Source: Actinomycetes bacterium (GTDB taxonomy: Bacteria > Actinomycetota > Acidimicrobiia > Acidimicrobiales > Acidimicrobilacustridaceae). Taken from it: DNA of 64,000 bases. This document shows positions 8,969 to 20,102 of the stretch, piece by piece. The number at the start of each line of letters is the position of its first letter. Positions within the stretch are counted from its first letter, which is position 1. Where the stretch lies: the NCBI GenBank assembly GCA_029782145.1, contig JAKOVH010000016.1, forward strand, positions 682,001 through 746,000, read 5' to 3'. The position numbers and the translations under genes are program-made. Below the pieces are notes generated by a model that saw only the letters and a list, made by a program, of their open reading frames with translations, was not told where the DNA came from and did not search any database.

Positions 8969-9859
8969 TCAGCCGAGCTCGAACGGGCCCTTGCCCATCT
9001 GGTCGCGGACGGTGACCACCGGCGGGTTGGTGAGCGTGCGCCGCTGCCAGTTGGCGCCGTCGACCACCAGGGTGTGGCCGGAGATGAACCGGGCGTAGGG
9101 CGACGCCAGGAACGTGGCCGCCCACCCCAGCTCGCGGAGGCGACCGACGCGCAGGGCGGGCTGGCACACGTCCTTGTCGCTCGTGCGGGCCAGGTTGCCC
9201 TTGATGTCGGCGGTCATGTCCTCGTGGGGAAACAGCCCCGGCACCAGGCCGTTGACCTGGATGCCGTAGGGGCCCCACTCGACGGCGAGGGTCTCGACCA
9301 TGTTCTTCACCCCGGCCTTGGCCGCCGCCGAGTGGGCGAAGCCGGGCCCACCGGTCCAGGCGTAGGAGGCGCCGACGTTGACGATGGAGCCGGGGGTGCC
9401 GGCAGCGAGGTGGCGCCGGGCGAACTCCCGGGCACAGAAGAACGTGCCGTTGAGCGTGATGTCGACGACGGTGCGCCAGGCATTGGGCGACATGTCCTCG
9501 GCCGGCACGGGGAAGTTGGCCGCCGCGTTGTTGACGAGCACGCCCGGCAGGCCGAAGCGCTCGACGGCGGCGTCGAAGGCGGCGGCGATCTGGTCGGGCT
9601 CGCGGATGTCGCACTGGGTCGTGAGCAGGCCGCCGCCCAGGTCGCCGAGGGCCTCGGTGGCCTGCTCGAGGTGCTCGGGCTTGCGGCTGGCCACCACGAG
9701 GTCGGCGCCGAGGCGCCCGAACTCGGTGGCGATGGCCCGGCCCAGCCCTGTGCCCCCGCCGGTGACGAAGACGGTGACGCCGTCGAAGGTGCCCTCGGGC
9801 AGGGCCGAGGCGCCGATCTCGGGCGGTTCGGGCAGGCCGATGGGCTCGGAGGTGCTCAC
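8969..9859 (-). CDS. SDR of the 2,4-dienoyl-CoA reductase type
   Basis: 296 aa. The nucleotide-binding loop is VTGGGTGLGRAIATEF. LVNNAAANF and the active region HSAAAKAGVKNMVETLAVEWGPYG follow. The classical SDR Tyr of YxxxK is replaced by Ser (SAAAK). That is the arrangement in NADPH-dependent 2,4-dienoyl-CoA reductases, whose ASAKAGV...AAEWG segment is very similar. It should therefore reduce a dienoyl-CoA in oxidation of unsaturated acyl-CoAs (family-based inference). GTG start, only 3 nt after the crotonase gene. A ~25-residue N-terminal extension precedes the Rossmann fold. Confidence 0.85.
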   Translation of the reverse strand: MSTSEPIGLPEPPEIGASALPEGTFDGVTVFVTGGGTGLGRAIATEFGRLGADLVVASRKPEHLEQATEALGDLGGGLLTTQCDIREPDQIAAAFDAAVERFGLPGVLVNNAAANFPVPAEDMSPNAWRTVVDITLNGTFFCAREFARRHLAAGTPGSIVNVGASYAWTGGPGFAHSAAAKAGVKNMVETLAVEWGPYGIQVNGLVPGLFPHEDMTADIKGNLARTSDKDVCQPALRVGRLRELGWAATFLASPYARFISGHTLVVDGANWQRRTLTNPPVVTVRDQMGKGPFELG

Positions 9860-9862
9860 TGG

Positions 9863-10642
9863 TCAGCTTCCCTTGTAGATGGGCTCGCGGCCCTCGGCGC
9901 GCGCGGCGCGGAGCTCGGCGAAGTCGTCGGACCTGTTGATGAACGTCTGGTAGATCAGCTCGTCGGCCATCGACGTGCGGATCTCGGGCTCGGAGAGGTG
10001 CTGGATCACCCGGCGGGCCATCTTGATGGTGACGGCCGGCGCGGCGGCCACCTTCTCGGCCATCTCGCGAGCGGTGGCGTCGAGCTCCTCGCGCGGCACC
10101 ACCCGCGACACGATCCCCAGCGACAGCGCCTCCTGGGCGCTGAGGACCCGGCCGCACAGCACCATGTCGCTCACCACCCCGTGGCCGCACATCTGGAACA
10201 GCCGGCCCACGCCGCCGGTGTCGGGGATGACCCCGTGGCCGGTCTCGGGCAGCATGAAGCGGGCGTCCTCGGCGGCGATGCGGATGTCGCACAGCAGGGC
10301 CCGCTGGAACGACCCGCCGATGGCCCAGCCCTGGATGGCGACGATCACGGGCACGTCCATGTCGAACAGCTGCTGGATGCCCTTGTGGCCCCGGGTCATC
10401 AGCTCGTGGTGGGTCAGCTCGGTCTTGTTGGTGCCGATCGAGCCGACGTCGCGGCCCGACGACCAGGAGTGGCCCTCGCCTCGCCAGATGACGGCGCGCA
10501 CCTCGCGGTTCGCCCTGAGCTCGCCCAGGATGTCGAAGAGCTGGGCGTCCATCTCGTCGGTGAAGGCGTTGCGCTTCTCCTGGTTGTCGTTGGTGATCAC
10601 CGCGATCGGTCCGTCGATCTGCAGCGTGACCTGTGCGGTCAT
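9863..10642 (-). CDS. Crotonase-family protein with altered active site
   Basis: 259 aa, standard length. The fold is clear: NEKR-like QEKRNAFTDEMDAQLFDIL, AVIWRGEGHSWSSGRDV (oxyanion region), GWAIGGSFQRALLCDIRIA and PETGHGVIPDTGGVGRL. In enoyl-CoA hydratases the GGGCELAL motif supplies one catalytic Glu; here that position is Gln (GGSFQRAL). The second Glu, in PETG, is retained. One-Glu crotonases are usually isomerases or other variants rather than hydratases, so I would not call this a hydratase. First gene of the operon with the dienoyl-CoA reductase and LLM genes. Confidence 0.87.
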   Translation of the reverse strand: MTAQVTLQIDGPIAVITNDNQEKRNAFTDEMDAQLFDILGELRANREVRAVIWRGEGHSWSSGRDVGSIGTNKTELTHHELMTRGHKGIQQLFDMDVPVIVAIQGWAIGGSFQRALLCDIRIAAEDARFMLPETGHGVIPDTGGVGRLFQMCGHGVVSDMVLCGRVLSAQEALSLGIVSRVVPREELDATAREMAEKVAAAPAVTIKMARRVIQHLSEPEIRTSMADELIYQTFINRSDDFAELRAARAEGREPIYKGS

Positions 10643-10702
10643 GGTCCTCCCCCTGTGGTGTCCGGAGCTCGTCGCCGCGAGCGCGGACGGCGCCCGCGGA
10701 GG

Positions 10703-11377
10703 CTACAACTCGAAGCGGTAGCCGATGCCCGCCTCGGTGAGGAAGTGCTTCGGGTGGCTCGGGTCGTCCTCCAGCTTGCGGCGCAGCCCCGCCACGTACA
10801 CGCGCAGGTAGTGGGTCTCGGTGCCGTACTCCGGGCCCCACACCGCCTGCAGGAGCTGGCGGTGGGTGACGAGCTTGCCGTGGTTGCGCACCAGCTCCTC
10901 GACGAGCCCCCACTCGGTGGGCGTGAGGCGGACGACGTCGCCGTGGCGCCGCACCCGCTTGGCGGCCAGGTCGATGTGAAGGGACCCGGCGTCGACCACG
11001 GGCGCCGCCTCGTCGGTGGCGCCTCGGCGCAGGGCGGCTCGCAGCCGGGCCAGCAGCTCGCCCATGCCGAAGGGCTTGGTCAGGTAGTCGTCGGCGCCGG
11101 CGTCGAGCGCCTCGACCTTGTCGCGCTCGTCGCCGCGCGCCGACAGCACGATGATCGGCACGTCGCTCCACCCCCGCACCCCGTGCACCACCTCGATGCC
11201 GTCCATGCCCGGCAGGCCGATGTCGAGGATGACCACGTCCGGGCGGCGCTCGGCGACCAGCCGCAGCGCCTCCTCGCCGGTGGCGGCCTGCAGCACCTCG
11301 TAGCCGCGCGCCTCGAGGTTGGTGGCCAGCGTCCGGCGGAGCTGCGGTTCGTCGTCGACCAGCAGCACGGTCGTCAT
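10703..11377 (-). CDS. kdpE: OmpR-family response regulator KdpE (orphan)
   Basis: 224 aa. The receiver domain has Asp8/Asp9, phospho-acceptor Asp52 (VILDIGLPG) and Lys101 (YLTKPF). The winged-helix domain ends with RQLLQAVWGPEYGTETHYLRVYVAGLRRKLEDDP... and TEAGIGYRFEL, which is characteristic of KdpE, the regulator of high-affinity K+ uptake. No kdpFABC or kdpD sensor gene is nearby, so it is an orphan within this window and may have been recruited to another signal. It is 60 nt upstream of the crotonase operon on the same strand. Confidence 0.88.
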   Translation of the reverse strand: MTTVLLVDDEPQLRRTLATNLEARGYEVLQAATGEEALRLVAERRPDVVILDIGLPGMDGIEVVHGVRGWSDVPIIVLSARGDERDKVEALDAGADDYLTKPFGMGELLARLRAALRRGATDEAAPVVDAGSLHIDLAAKRVRRHGDVVRLTPTEWGLVEELVRNHGKLVTHRQLLQAVWGPEYGTETHYLRVYVAGLRRKLEDDPSHPKHFLTEAGIGYRFEL

Positions 11378-11580
11378 GGCTGCCCGGCGGGGCGACTCAC
11401 GTCGTCGATGCTACGACCCGACGACTGCCCGATCATGCCTGCCGCTCCGCGGTCGGGCTATGGTCCGCGGCAGCCACCCGGCGTGGTGGCGCCCGTCAGC
11501 CGATCGGTCGGGATCCGCACGTGGCAGCAAGTCGACCACTCCCTCAGCCAGGCACCGGCCCGGTGCCGCGAAGCGGTGCG

Positions 11581-11955
11581 ATGGCCGCTGAGTTCGTCGT
11601 CTCCGAGTACTTCCCGGCCGAGCTCTCGACGCCCGCAGCGGCGCGACGCTTCGTCGTCGAATCATTGCGCTCGCACGGGGTGGCGGTGGGCGACGCCGTG
11701 CCGGTGGTGGTGAGCGAGCTGGTCACCAACTCGGTGCTGCACGCGGCCAGCAAGTCCCGGGTCGAGGTCAGGGTCGACCACCACCGCGTGCGCGTCGAGG
11801 TCTACGACTCCGACCCGACGATGCCGGTGAAGCGCCACCCGGGGCCCGACACCGTCACCGGCCGGGGCCTGCTGCTCGTCGAGGCGCTGACCGACCGGTG
11901 GGGCTCGGCGCCCGCCGACGAGGGCAAGGTCGTCTGGTTCGAGCTCGACCGGTGA
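11581..11955 (+). CDS. Anti-sigma-factor-type ATP-binding protein (HATPase_c, RsbW-like)
   Basis: 124 aa single-domain GHKL ATPase. The N-box reads VVVSELVTNSVLHA and the G-region YDSDPTMPVKRHPGPDTVTGRGLLLVEALTDRWG, with a C-terminal KVVWFELDR, as in stand-alone anti-sigma/serine kinase proteins of actinobacteria. It presumably binds a sigma factor or phosphorylates an anti-sigma antagonist; no sigma or STAS gene is adjacent. I chose ATG 11581 since the domain begins just after it; a GTG at 11521 would add 20 residues of low complexity. The 200-bp region upstream shows no other gene. Confidence 0.85.
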   Translation: MAAEFVVSEYFPAELSTPAAARRFVVESLRSHGVAVGDAVPVVVSELVTNSVLHAASKSRVEVRVDHHRVRVEVYDSDPTMPVKRHPGPDTVTGRGLLLVEALTDRWGSAPADEGKVVWFELDR

Positions 11956-11987
11956 GCCAGCCAGGGCCCCGACAGCAGGAGGCGTGC

Positions 11988-12878
11988 GTGCGCTGGACGA
12001 TCGGTGACGTCACGGTGACCAAGGTGGTGGAGCTGGTGCAGGCGCTCCCGCTGGCCGGGCTGCTGCCGGACGCCACGCCCGAGGCCCTCGAGCCCCATGC
12101 CTCCTGGTTGCAGCCGCACTTCGTCGACGCCGAGGGCTCGACGTCGCTGTCGATCCACAGCTTCGTCGTGGAGAGCCAGGGTCGCACGATCCTGGTCGAC
12201 ACCTGCGTCGGCGACCGGGCGATCCCCGGCATGGACGGCTTGCGAGGGCCCAGCGACTTCCCGGACCGGCTCGCCGCCGCCGGCTTCCCCGTCGACACCA
12301 TCGACGTCGTGTGCTGCACCCACCTCCACTTCGACCACGTCGGCTGGAACACGCGGCTCCGCGACGGGCGCTGGGTCCCGACCTTCCCGCGGGCGCGCTA
12401 CCTGTTCTGCCGGCAGGAGTACGAGCACTGGGCGGCGGAGCCGTCGGGCTACGCGCTGAACGTGGGCGACACCGTGGCGCCCCTCGTCGATTCGGGGCTG
12501 GCCGACCTGGTCGACCCCGACCACGCGGTGACCGGCGAGGTGCGGTTCGTGCCGTCGCACGGCCATTCGCCGGGGCACGTCTCCGTGCTGATCGAGTCGG
12601 CCGGCGAGCGGGCGCTCATCACCGGCGACGCCACCCACCACCCGGTGCAGTGGGCCGAGCCGGAGTGGGGGATGGGCGGCGACTGGGACCCGGCGATGGG
12701 GGCCGAGGCCCGCCGCCGCCTGCGCGCCGAGCACGCCCAGGGCCCCGATGGTCGACCCCCGACGTTGGTGCTGGGCACCCACTACGCCGCGCCGAGCGCC
12801 GGGCGCATCGTCGGCGACGACGAGGGGTGGCGCTTCGTGGCCGAGGTGCCCGAGCCCGTGCCGGCCGAGGGCCCCTGA
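11988..12878 (+). CDS. Metallo-beta-lactamase-fold hydrolase
   Basis: 296 aa. The zinc motif HLHFDH is at residues 112-117, with later ligands in SHGHSPGHVSV, TGDATHH and a C-terminal GTHYAAPSAG. The organisation fits lactonase/glyoxalase-II-like members that hydrolyse small esters or lactones; the substrate is unknown. The GTG at 11988 has a strong AGGAGG at 11977-11982; a GTG at 11952 overlapping the preceding stop is the alternative. It may be co-transcribed with the anti-sigma-type gene. Confidence 0.87.
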   Translation: MRWTIGDVTVTKVVELVQALPLAGLLPDATPEALEPHASWLQPHFVDAEGSTSLSIHSFVVESQGRTILVDTCVGDRAIPGMDGLRGPSDFPDRLAAAGFPVDTIDVVCCTHLHFDHVGWNTRLRDGRWVPTFPRARYLFCRQEYEHWAAEPSGYALNVGDTVAPLVDSGLADLVDPDHAVTGEVRFVPSHGHSPGHVSVLIESAGERALITGDATHHPVQWAEPEWGMGGDWDPAMGAEARRRLRAEHAQGPDGRPPTLVLGTHYAAPSAGRIVGDDEGWRFVAEVPEPVPAEGP

Positions 12879-12952
12879 CGACGAAGGCGGCGTCGGCCGG
12901 CTGCGGCTGGTGTGGTAGGCACGGCGGGAGCCGACCAGGGAAGGACCGGACC

Positions 12953-13564
12953 GTGACCGTCATCGAGGTGTTCGCCGACGTCGCCTGCCCCTTCACCCAC
13001 GTGGGCCTGGTGCGCTTCGTCGAGCGCCGGGCCGAGCTGGGCCGCGACGACGTCAGGCTGCGGGTGCGGGCTTGGCCGCTGGAGGTCGTGAACGGCCAAC
13101 CCCTCGACCCTCACTTCATCGCCGAGGAGGTCGCCGACATCCGCGCCCAGGTCGACCCTGCGCTCTTCGCCGGCTTCCGCGAGGAGGCGTTCCCGGCCAC
13201 GTCGATGCCGGCGCTGGCCCTCACCGCGGCGGCCTACGCGCGTGACCTCCCGACCGGCGAGGCGGTGGCCCTCGAGCTGCGGCAGCTGCTGTTCGAGCAG
13301 GGCCTCGACATCGCCGACGAGGCCGTGCTGGCGAGGGTGGCCGCCCGGCACGGCGTCGAGGCCGACCTCGACGCCTCCGGCCCGGTCATGGCCGACCACG
13401 CCGAAGGAGTGGACCGGGGCGTGATCGGCTCGCCCCACTTCTTCACCCCGACCGGTGGCTTCTTCTGCCCCTCGCTCGACGTGGGGCGCGACGAGGGCGG
13501 CGAGCTGCACGTCTCGTTCGACCCGGCCGGGTTCGACCGCTTCGTGGCGGGCTGCTTCGCGTGA
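12953..13564 (+). CDS. DsbA-fold protein (FrnE/2-hydroxychromene isomerase-like)
   Basis: 203 aa cytoplasmic thioredoxin-fold protein. The N-terminal IEVFADVACPFTHVG is the redox-helix position, but the CxxC motif is reduced to a single Cys12 (CPFT). GVIGSPHFFTPTG provides the cis-Pro loop. Single-Cys DsbA-like proteins act on thiol conjugates or as isomerases rather than disulfide oxidases. GTG start after GGGAAGG. It is 74 nt downstream of the hydrolase gene. Confidence 0.8.
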   Translation: MTVIEVFADVACPFTHVGLVRFVERRAELGRDDVRLRVRAWPLEVVNGQPLDPHFIAEEVADIRAQVDPALFAGFREEAFPATSMPALALTAAAYARDLPTGEAVALELRQLLFEQGLDIADEAVLARVAARHGVEADLDASGPVMADHAEGVDRGVIGSPHFFTPTGGFFCPSLDVGRDEGGELHVSFDPAGFDRFVAGCFA

Positions 13565-13648
13565 CGGCGGCGCCTCGCCGCTCGGCCCACGGGTCGCCGG
13601 CGACGCCCACGGCAGCCAGCTCTCGGCGGGCTCGCCGGTGACGGAGGA

Positions 13649-15184
13649 TCAGGCCGGGACGTAGGTCGTGGTGCCGTCGGCGGGGGTGAGGACGATCTCT
13701 TCGCCGACCAACGAACGCCGGCTCAGCTGGAGGGGCAGCTCCGGATCGCCGGCTCGGGCACCGACGCGCGAGCCGTCGGGCAGGCGGGCGATCACCGGCG
13801 CGGCGACCGGTCCCGCGTCGCGCTCGTGGAAGACGGTCATGGCCTCCACCACGGCCGTGCCGCTGGCACCGGTCGTGGTCGGCACCGCCCGGGTGGCGAG
13901 CGACTCGGTGAGCTCGGGCAGCTCGCGGAAGTCGGCGGGCGCGGGAGGCTCGTCGACCGACAGCAGCCCGACGGCGAAGTCGTTGCACGATCCGCCCACG
14001 CCCACCACGGCGCTGATCGTGCCGGGGTCGGCCCGCACCGCCTCGACGGTCGCGACGATGCCGTGCAGCGAGTACGAGGCGCCCGGGCCGCCGAAGTACG
14101 GCAGGCCCCCGGTGCGGGTCAGCGGGCGGGGATCGGCGAACGGGTCGAGGCCGAACGCCGCCGCGGCGAGCTGGACCGCGGCGGGGAAGCACGAGTAGAG
14201 GTCGAAGCCGGCGATGTCGTCTGCGGCCACCCCGGTGCGCTCGAGCAGGCGCTGCACCAGCGCCGCGAGGGCTTGCGAGCGGTGCATCTCCGGCCACACC
14301 GACGGCGGGCCGGCCTCGGGGGCGGCCAGGACGCCCCACGGGTGCACCGGTGTCGAGCTGGCGCCGAGGCGGCCGGCCAGCGCCTCGGAGGTGACCAGCA
14401 CCGCGGCGGCGAGGTCGATCGTGGGGAACGAGCACATCAGCTTGGTGTAGGGCTCCGACACGAACCGGTTGTCGGGCCCGAGCGTCGAGATCTCCTCCGG
14501 CGTGCGCGCCGTCGGGAACCACGCCACGTCGGGCCGGCGGGCGGCCACCTCGGTGAAGGGGGCCAGGAGCTCGCCGAGGCGAGAACGCTGGGCGTCGGGG
14601 CCACGGCCGGCGGCGGCCGCCAGGGCGCTCTCCACGAGGGCGAAAATCGACACCGGCATCATCACTCCGGCGTCGCCTTCGGCCTGCGGGCGCATGGCAC
14701 GGAAGCGCTCCAGGCGGGCCATGTCGGCCCGGGCGTCGGCCGGGGTGGCGCCGCCCGAGCCCTGCGACCACACCGACGTGGGCGGCGCGGGTTCGGGCAG
14801 GCCCTGCCGGCGGGCGTTGCGCACCGAGAAGTCGGCGATGCCGCCGACGATCAGCGCGGCGTCGACGTCGCCCGCGGCGATGGCGCGGCACGCCCGGGCC
14901 AGCAGCTTCTGCGGTCCGGCACCGCTGTAGCTCGCCTGCACGCGCGAGCCGGGCGGGAGGCCCAGGCGCTCGGCCAGCATGGCCCCGCCGTCGTCGTCGC
15001 TGAACACCGACAACGGGCTCGAGCAGACCAGGCCGACGTGGGCCAGCACGTCGGCACCGGCGTCGTCGACGGCGCGGCACGTGGCGTCGTGCAGCAGCTC
15101 CACCGGGTGGACGAGCCGGTCGGGGTCCTTGTTGGCCACCTGGCCGACCCCGACGATGACCGGACGAGCTGCTGGTCGCTCCAT
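13649..15184 (-). CDS. Thiolase-superfamily protein lacking the nucleophilic Cys
   Basis: 511 aa. It begins VIVGVGQVANKDPDRL and follows the acetyl-CoA acetyltransferase/SCP2-thiolase layout. At the position of the nucleophile motif CxSG it reads SYSG, so Cys is replaced by Ser. GGLPYFGGPGASYSLHGI carries the His region, and VVGVGGSCNDFAVG the last catalytic loop. The C-terminal ~80 residues form an extra small domain (about 430-511). Related non-thiolytic SCP2-like proteins bind acyl-CoA or act as lyases/aldolases; the function here is open. The ATG at 15184 fits the homologous start; the frame is open further upstream. Confidence 0.82.
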   Translation of the reverse strand: MERPAARPVIVGVGQVANKDPDRLVHPVELLHDATCRAVDDAGADVLAHVGLVCSSPLSVFSDDDGGAMLAERLGLPPGSRVQASYSGAGPQKLLARACRAIAAGDVDAALIVGGIADFSVRNARRQGLPEPAPPTSVWSQGSGGATPADARADMARLERFRAMRPQAEGDAGVMMPVSIFALVESALAAAAGRGPDAQRSRLGELLAPFTEVAARRPDVAWFPTARTPEEISTLGPDNRFVSEPYTKLMCSFPTIDLAAAVLVTSEALAGRLGASSTPVHPWGVLAAPEAGPPSVWPEMHRSQALAALVQRLLERTGVAADDIAGFDLYSCFPAAVQLAAAAFGLDPFADPRPLTRTGGLPYFGGPGASYSLHGIVATVEAVRADPGTISAVVGVGGSCNDFAVGLLSVDEPPAPADFRELPELTESLATRAVPTTTGASGTAVVEAMTVFHERDAGPVAAPVIARLPDGSRVGARAGDPELPLQLSRRSLVGEEIVLTPADGTTTYVPA

Positions 15185-15312
15185 GAGCGGCCACGTTGCC
15201 ACGGTCCGCGATGCCTGCCCAACCCGACGCCGACGGCCGCTCGGGCCGTGGGCCGGACGGGAACCCGATCTCGAGCGCGCGCGAGGATCGGGAGCGAGCG
15301 AGGAGGAGCACG

Positions 15313-15882
15313 ATGCCACGACTTGGCCCCTGGCAGCCGGCGACCATCGAGGAGCGACTCGACCGCATGGAGTCGCTGGCCGAGATCCAGCAGCTGCCCG
15401 TGCGCTACGCGCTGGCCCTCGACGCCCGCGACATGGACGCGCTCGTCGAGCTGTTCGTGCCCGACGTGCGGGTGGGCCCCGACGCCCAGGGCCGCGAGGC
15501 GCTCAAGCAGTGGTTCACCGAGACCATGAGCGCCATGCGCACCTCCGTGCACCTCGTCGCCAACCACATCGTCGACTTCGACGACGCCGACCACGCCCGC
15601 GGCATCGTCTACTGCCACGACGAGCTGGAGTGGCCCGAACGGGGCGAGTGGGAGCAGGGCAAGCTGCAGTACTGGGACACCTACGAGCGGGTCGACGGGG
15701 AGTGGTGCTTCGCCCATCGCCGCTTCCACCGGTGGTACATCGTCGACGCCCTCACCCGGCCGTCGAGGGGTGCCGGCGTGAACGTGGGCACCGACGCCCT
15801 CACCACCCACCTGCTCCCCGACGCCTTCCCGACCTGGATCGCCTTCTGGGAGACCCGCGGCGGGCCACGGCGCGGTCGGTGA
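15313..15882 (+). CDS. NTF2-like (SnoaL-type) protein
   Basis: 189 aa. The cone-shaped NTF2 fold is indicated by IQQLPVRYALALDARDMDALVELFVPDVRVG, VANHIVDFDDADHARGIVYCH and YVRVDGEW-like YERVDGEWCFAHRRFHRWY. These proteins are small hydrolases, isomerases or dehydratases of polyketide, steroid or aromatic metabolism, or accessory subunits. The start has a GAGGAGGAG ribosome binding site. The stop overlaps the next gene by 4 nt (GTGA). Confidence 0.83.
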   Translation: MPRLGPWQPATIEERLDRMESLAEIQQLPVRYALALDARDMDALVELFVPDVRVGPDAQGREALKQWFTETMSAMRTSVHLVANHIVDFDDADHARGIVYCHDELEWPERGEWEQGKLQYWDTYERVDGEWCFAHRRFHRWYIVDALTRPSRGAGVNVGTDALTTHLLPDAFPTWIAFWETRGGPRRGR

Positions 15883-16649
15883 GCGCCCGGCTGCCCGAAG
15901 GCGCCGAGCGCCTCCGGTTGGCCAGCTGGAACGTCCGCAGCGGCTGGGCGCTCGACCGCGCCTCGTTCTGGCCCCTCCGCCGCTCCCGGGTGGCCGAGGT
16001 GCTCGCTCGGATCGACGCTGACCTGTGGGGGCTGCAGGAGGTCTTCTGGTTCCAGAGGAGGTGGTTGCTGCGCCACGGGCTGCCCGCCGGACGGTGGGCG
16101 CACGCGGGCGACGGTCGCGGGCGGTGCCGGCGGGGCGAGGCCGTGCCGATCGTGTGGCGGCGCGAGCGCCTGCAGGCCCACGGCCACGCCACCCGCTGGT
16201 TCGGCCCCACCCCCGACCGGCCCGGGTCGCGGGGGCGCCAGGCCGGGGCGCCCCGGGTCGCCACGTGGGTCGACCTGGCATGGGCCGGCCGCCGCGTCGT
16301 GGTGGTGAACGCCCACCTGGACGACCGCTCCGCCGAGGCCCGCCACGAGGCGGCCGTCCAGGTGGCCGACGCCGTGGGCCGAGCGGCGGAGATGCCCCAC
16401 GTGGTCATGGGTGACTTCAACGCCACCCTCGACGACGACGAGCTGCAGCCCCTGCTCGCCGCCGGCTTGCGGTCGGCGCTCCCAGCAGCGGCCGGCCCGA
16501 CGGCCACCGCCTTCGAGCGGGAGGAGGGCCGCCGCCTCGACCACGTGCTGGTGTCGTCGCACTGGGCGGTCGTGTCGGCCGAGGTGGCCACCGGCGCCGG
16601 CCGGGCCTCCGACCACTACCCCGTGGTCGCCGACCTCGAGCTGCGCTGA
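15879..16649 (+). CDS. Endonuclease/exonuclease/phosphatase-family protein
   Basis: 256 aa metal-dependent phosphoesterase. All signature blocks are present: LRLASWNVRSG, LWGLQEVFWF with the metal-binding Glu, VVVNAHLDD, VVMGDFNATLDD, and the C-terminal LDHVLVSSHW and SDHYPVVADL with the catalytic His. The substrate (nucleic acid, phospholipid or inositol phosphate) cannot be told. GTG start, coupled to the NTF2-like gene. Confidence 0.88.
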   Translation: MSARLPEGAERLRLASWNVRSGWALDRASFWPLRRSRVAEVLARIDADLWGLQEVFWFQRRWLLRHGLPAGRWAHAGDGRGRCRRGEAVPIVWRRERLQAHGHATRWFGPTPDRPGSRGRQAGAPRVATWVDLAWAGRRVVVVNAHLDDRSAEARHEAAVQVADAVGRAAEMPHVVMGDFNATLDDDELQPLLAAGLRSALPAAAGPTATAFEREEGRRLDHVLVSSHWAVVSAEVATGAGRASDHYPVVADLELR

Positions 16650-16673
16650 CTCCGCGGTGGCGGCCCCGGCGGG

Positions 16674-16693
16674 CCGGCGGCGTACGTCGCCGG
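16674..16693. terminator. Palindrome between convergent genes
   Basis: CCGGCGGCGTACGTCGCCGG is a near-perfect 20-bp palindrome directly before the stop codon of the yqeY-like gene and 25 nt after the EEP gene stop. It has no U-tract; a bidirectional terminator role is plausible. Confidence 0.4.
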
Positions 16694-17149
16694 CTAACCG
16701 TCGAGCTGCGCCGTGACGGCGGCGGCGATGCGGCCACCGTCGGCCGAGTCGCCCACCCGCGTGCGCACGGCGCCGATGACGCGGCCCTTCGCTCTGGGGT
16801 CACCGGCGGCGCCGGCCGCCGCGACCTCCTCGGCGACGATGGCCGCCAGAGCGTCGTCGTCGAGCTGGGCGGGCAGGTAGGCCGACAGGATCTCGGCCTC
16901 GGCCCGCTCATGGTCGGCCTGCTCGGCACGGCCCGCCCCGGCGTAGATGTCGGCCGCCTCGTGGCGCCGCTTCACCTCGCTGCGGATGACGCCGATCACC
17001 GCGGCGTCGTCGAGCGAACCACGGGTGTCGCCCGCCGTCTCGGCGGCGGTGACGGCGGCCAGGGTGAGGCGCAGGGCCGACACCCTCACCTGGTCCCGGG
17101 CCTTCATCGCCGTGGTGAGGTCGGCTCGGAGGTCGTCGAGGAGCGCCAT
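16694..17149 (-). CDS. GatB/YqeY domain protein
   Basis: 151 aa, typical length. It begins MALLDDLRADLTTAMKARD, followed by RVSALRLTLAAVTAAE, GVIRSEVKRRHEAADIYAGAGR and ILSAYLPAQLDDDALAAIVAEEV. It ends with the conserved GRVIGAVRTRVGDSADGGRIAAAV. YqeY proteins resemble the tail of the amidotransferase GatB and bind tRNA; their cellular role is not settled. The start lies 138 nt from the divergent mgtA-type gene. Confidence 0.92.
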   Translation of the reverse strand: MALLDDLRADLTTAMKARDQVRVSALRLTLAAVTAAETAGDTRGSLDDAAVIGVIRSEVKRRHEAADIYAGAGRAEQADHERAEAEILSAYLPAQLDDDALAAIVAEEVAAAGAAGDPRAKGRVIGAVRTRVGDSADGGRIAAAVTAQLDG

Positions 17150-17287
17150 GGCCCCATCCTCGCGGCTCGGCGCGCTGCGGCCCACCGAGTTGTCCGACGG
17201 GTGCCGGCGAATCCGTGCCGCCAGCGCGCGAGGCTGCGGCGGTGAGCTTCCCCGGGCCGTGGGCCGCGACGGCCGAGGCGTGACGGC

Positions 17288-20056
<2,769 letters not shown>

Positions 20057-20102
20057 CGACCGCCGCCGCCGGCCGTAGCGTGCGAGGTGACGGAGGTGCG
20101 TC

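Noticed and set aside
11490..11510. CCGATCGGTC near 11.5 kb as another CGGTACAA-family operator
   Set aside because: Only the inner bases match; the outer halves (GTCAG and CGGG) do not, and the adjacent genes are unrelated to the regulon.
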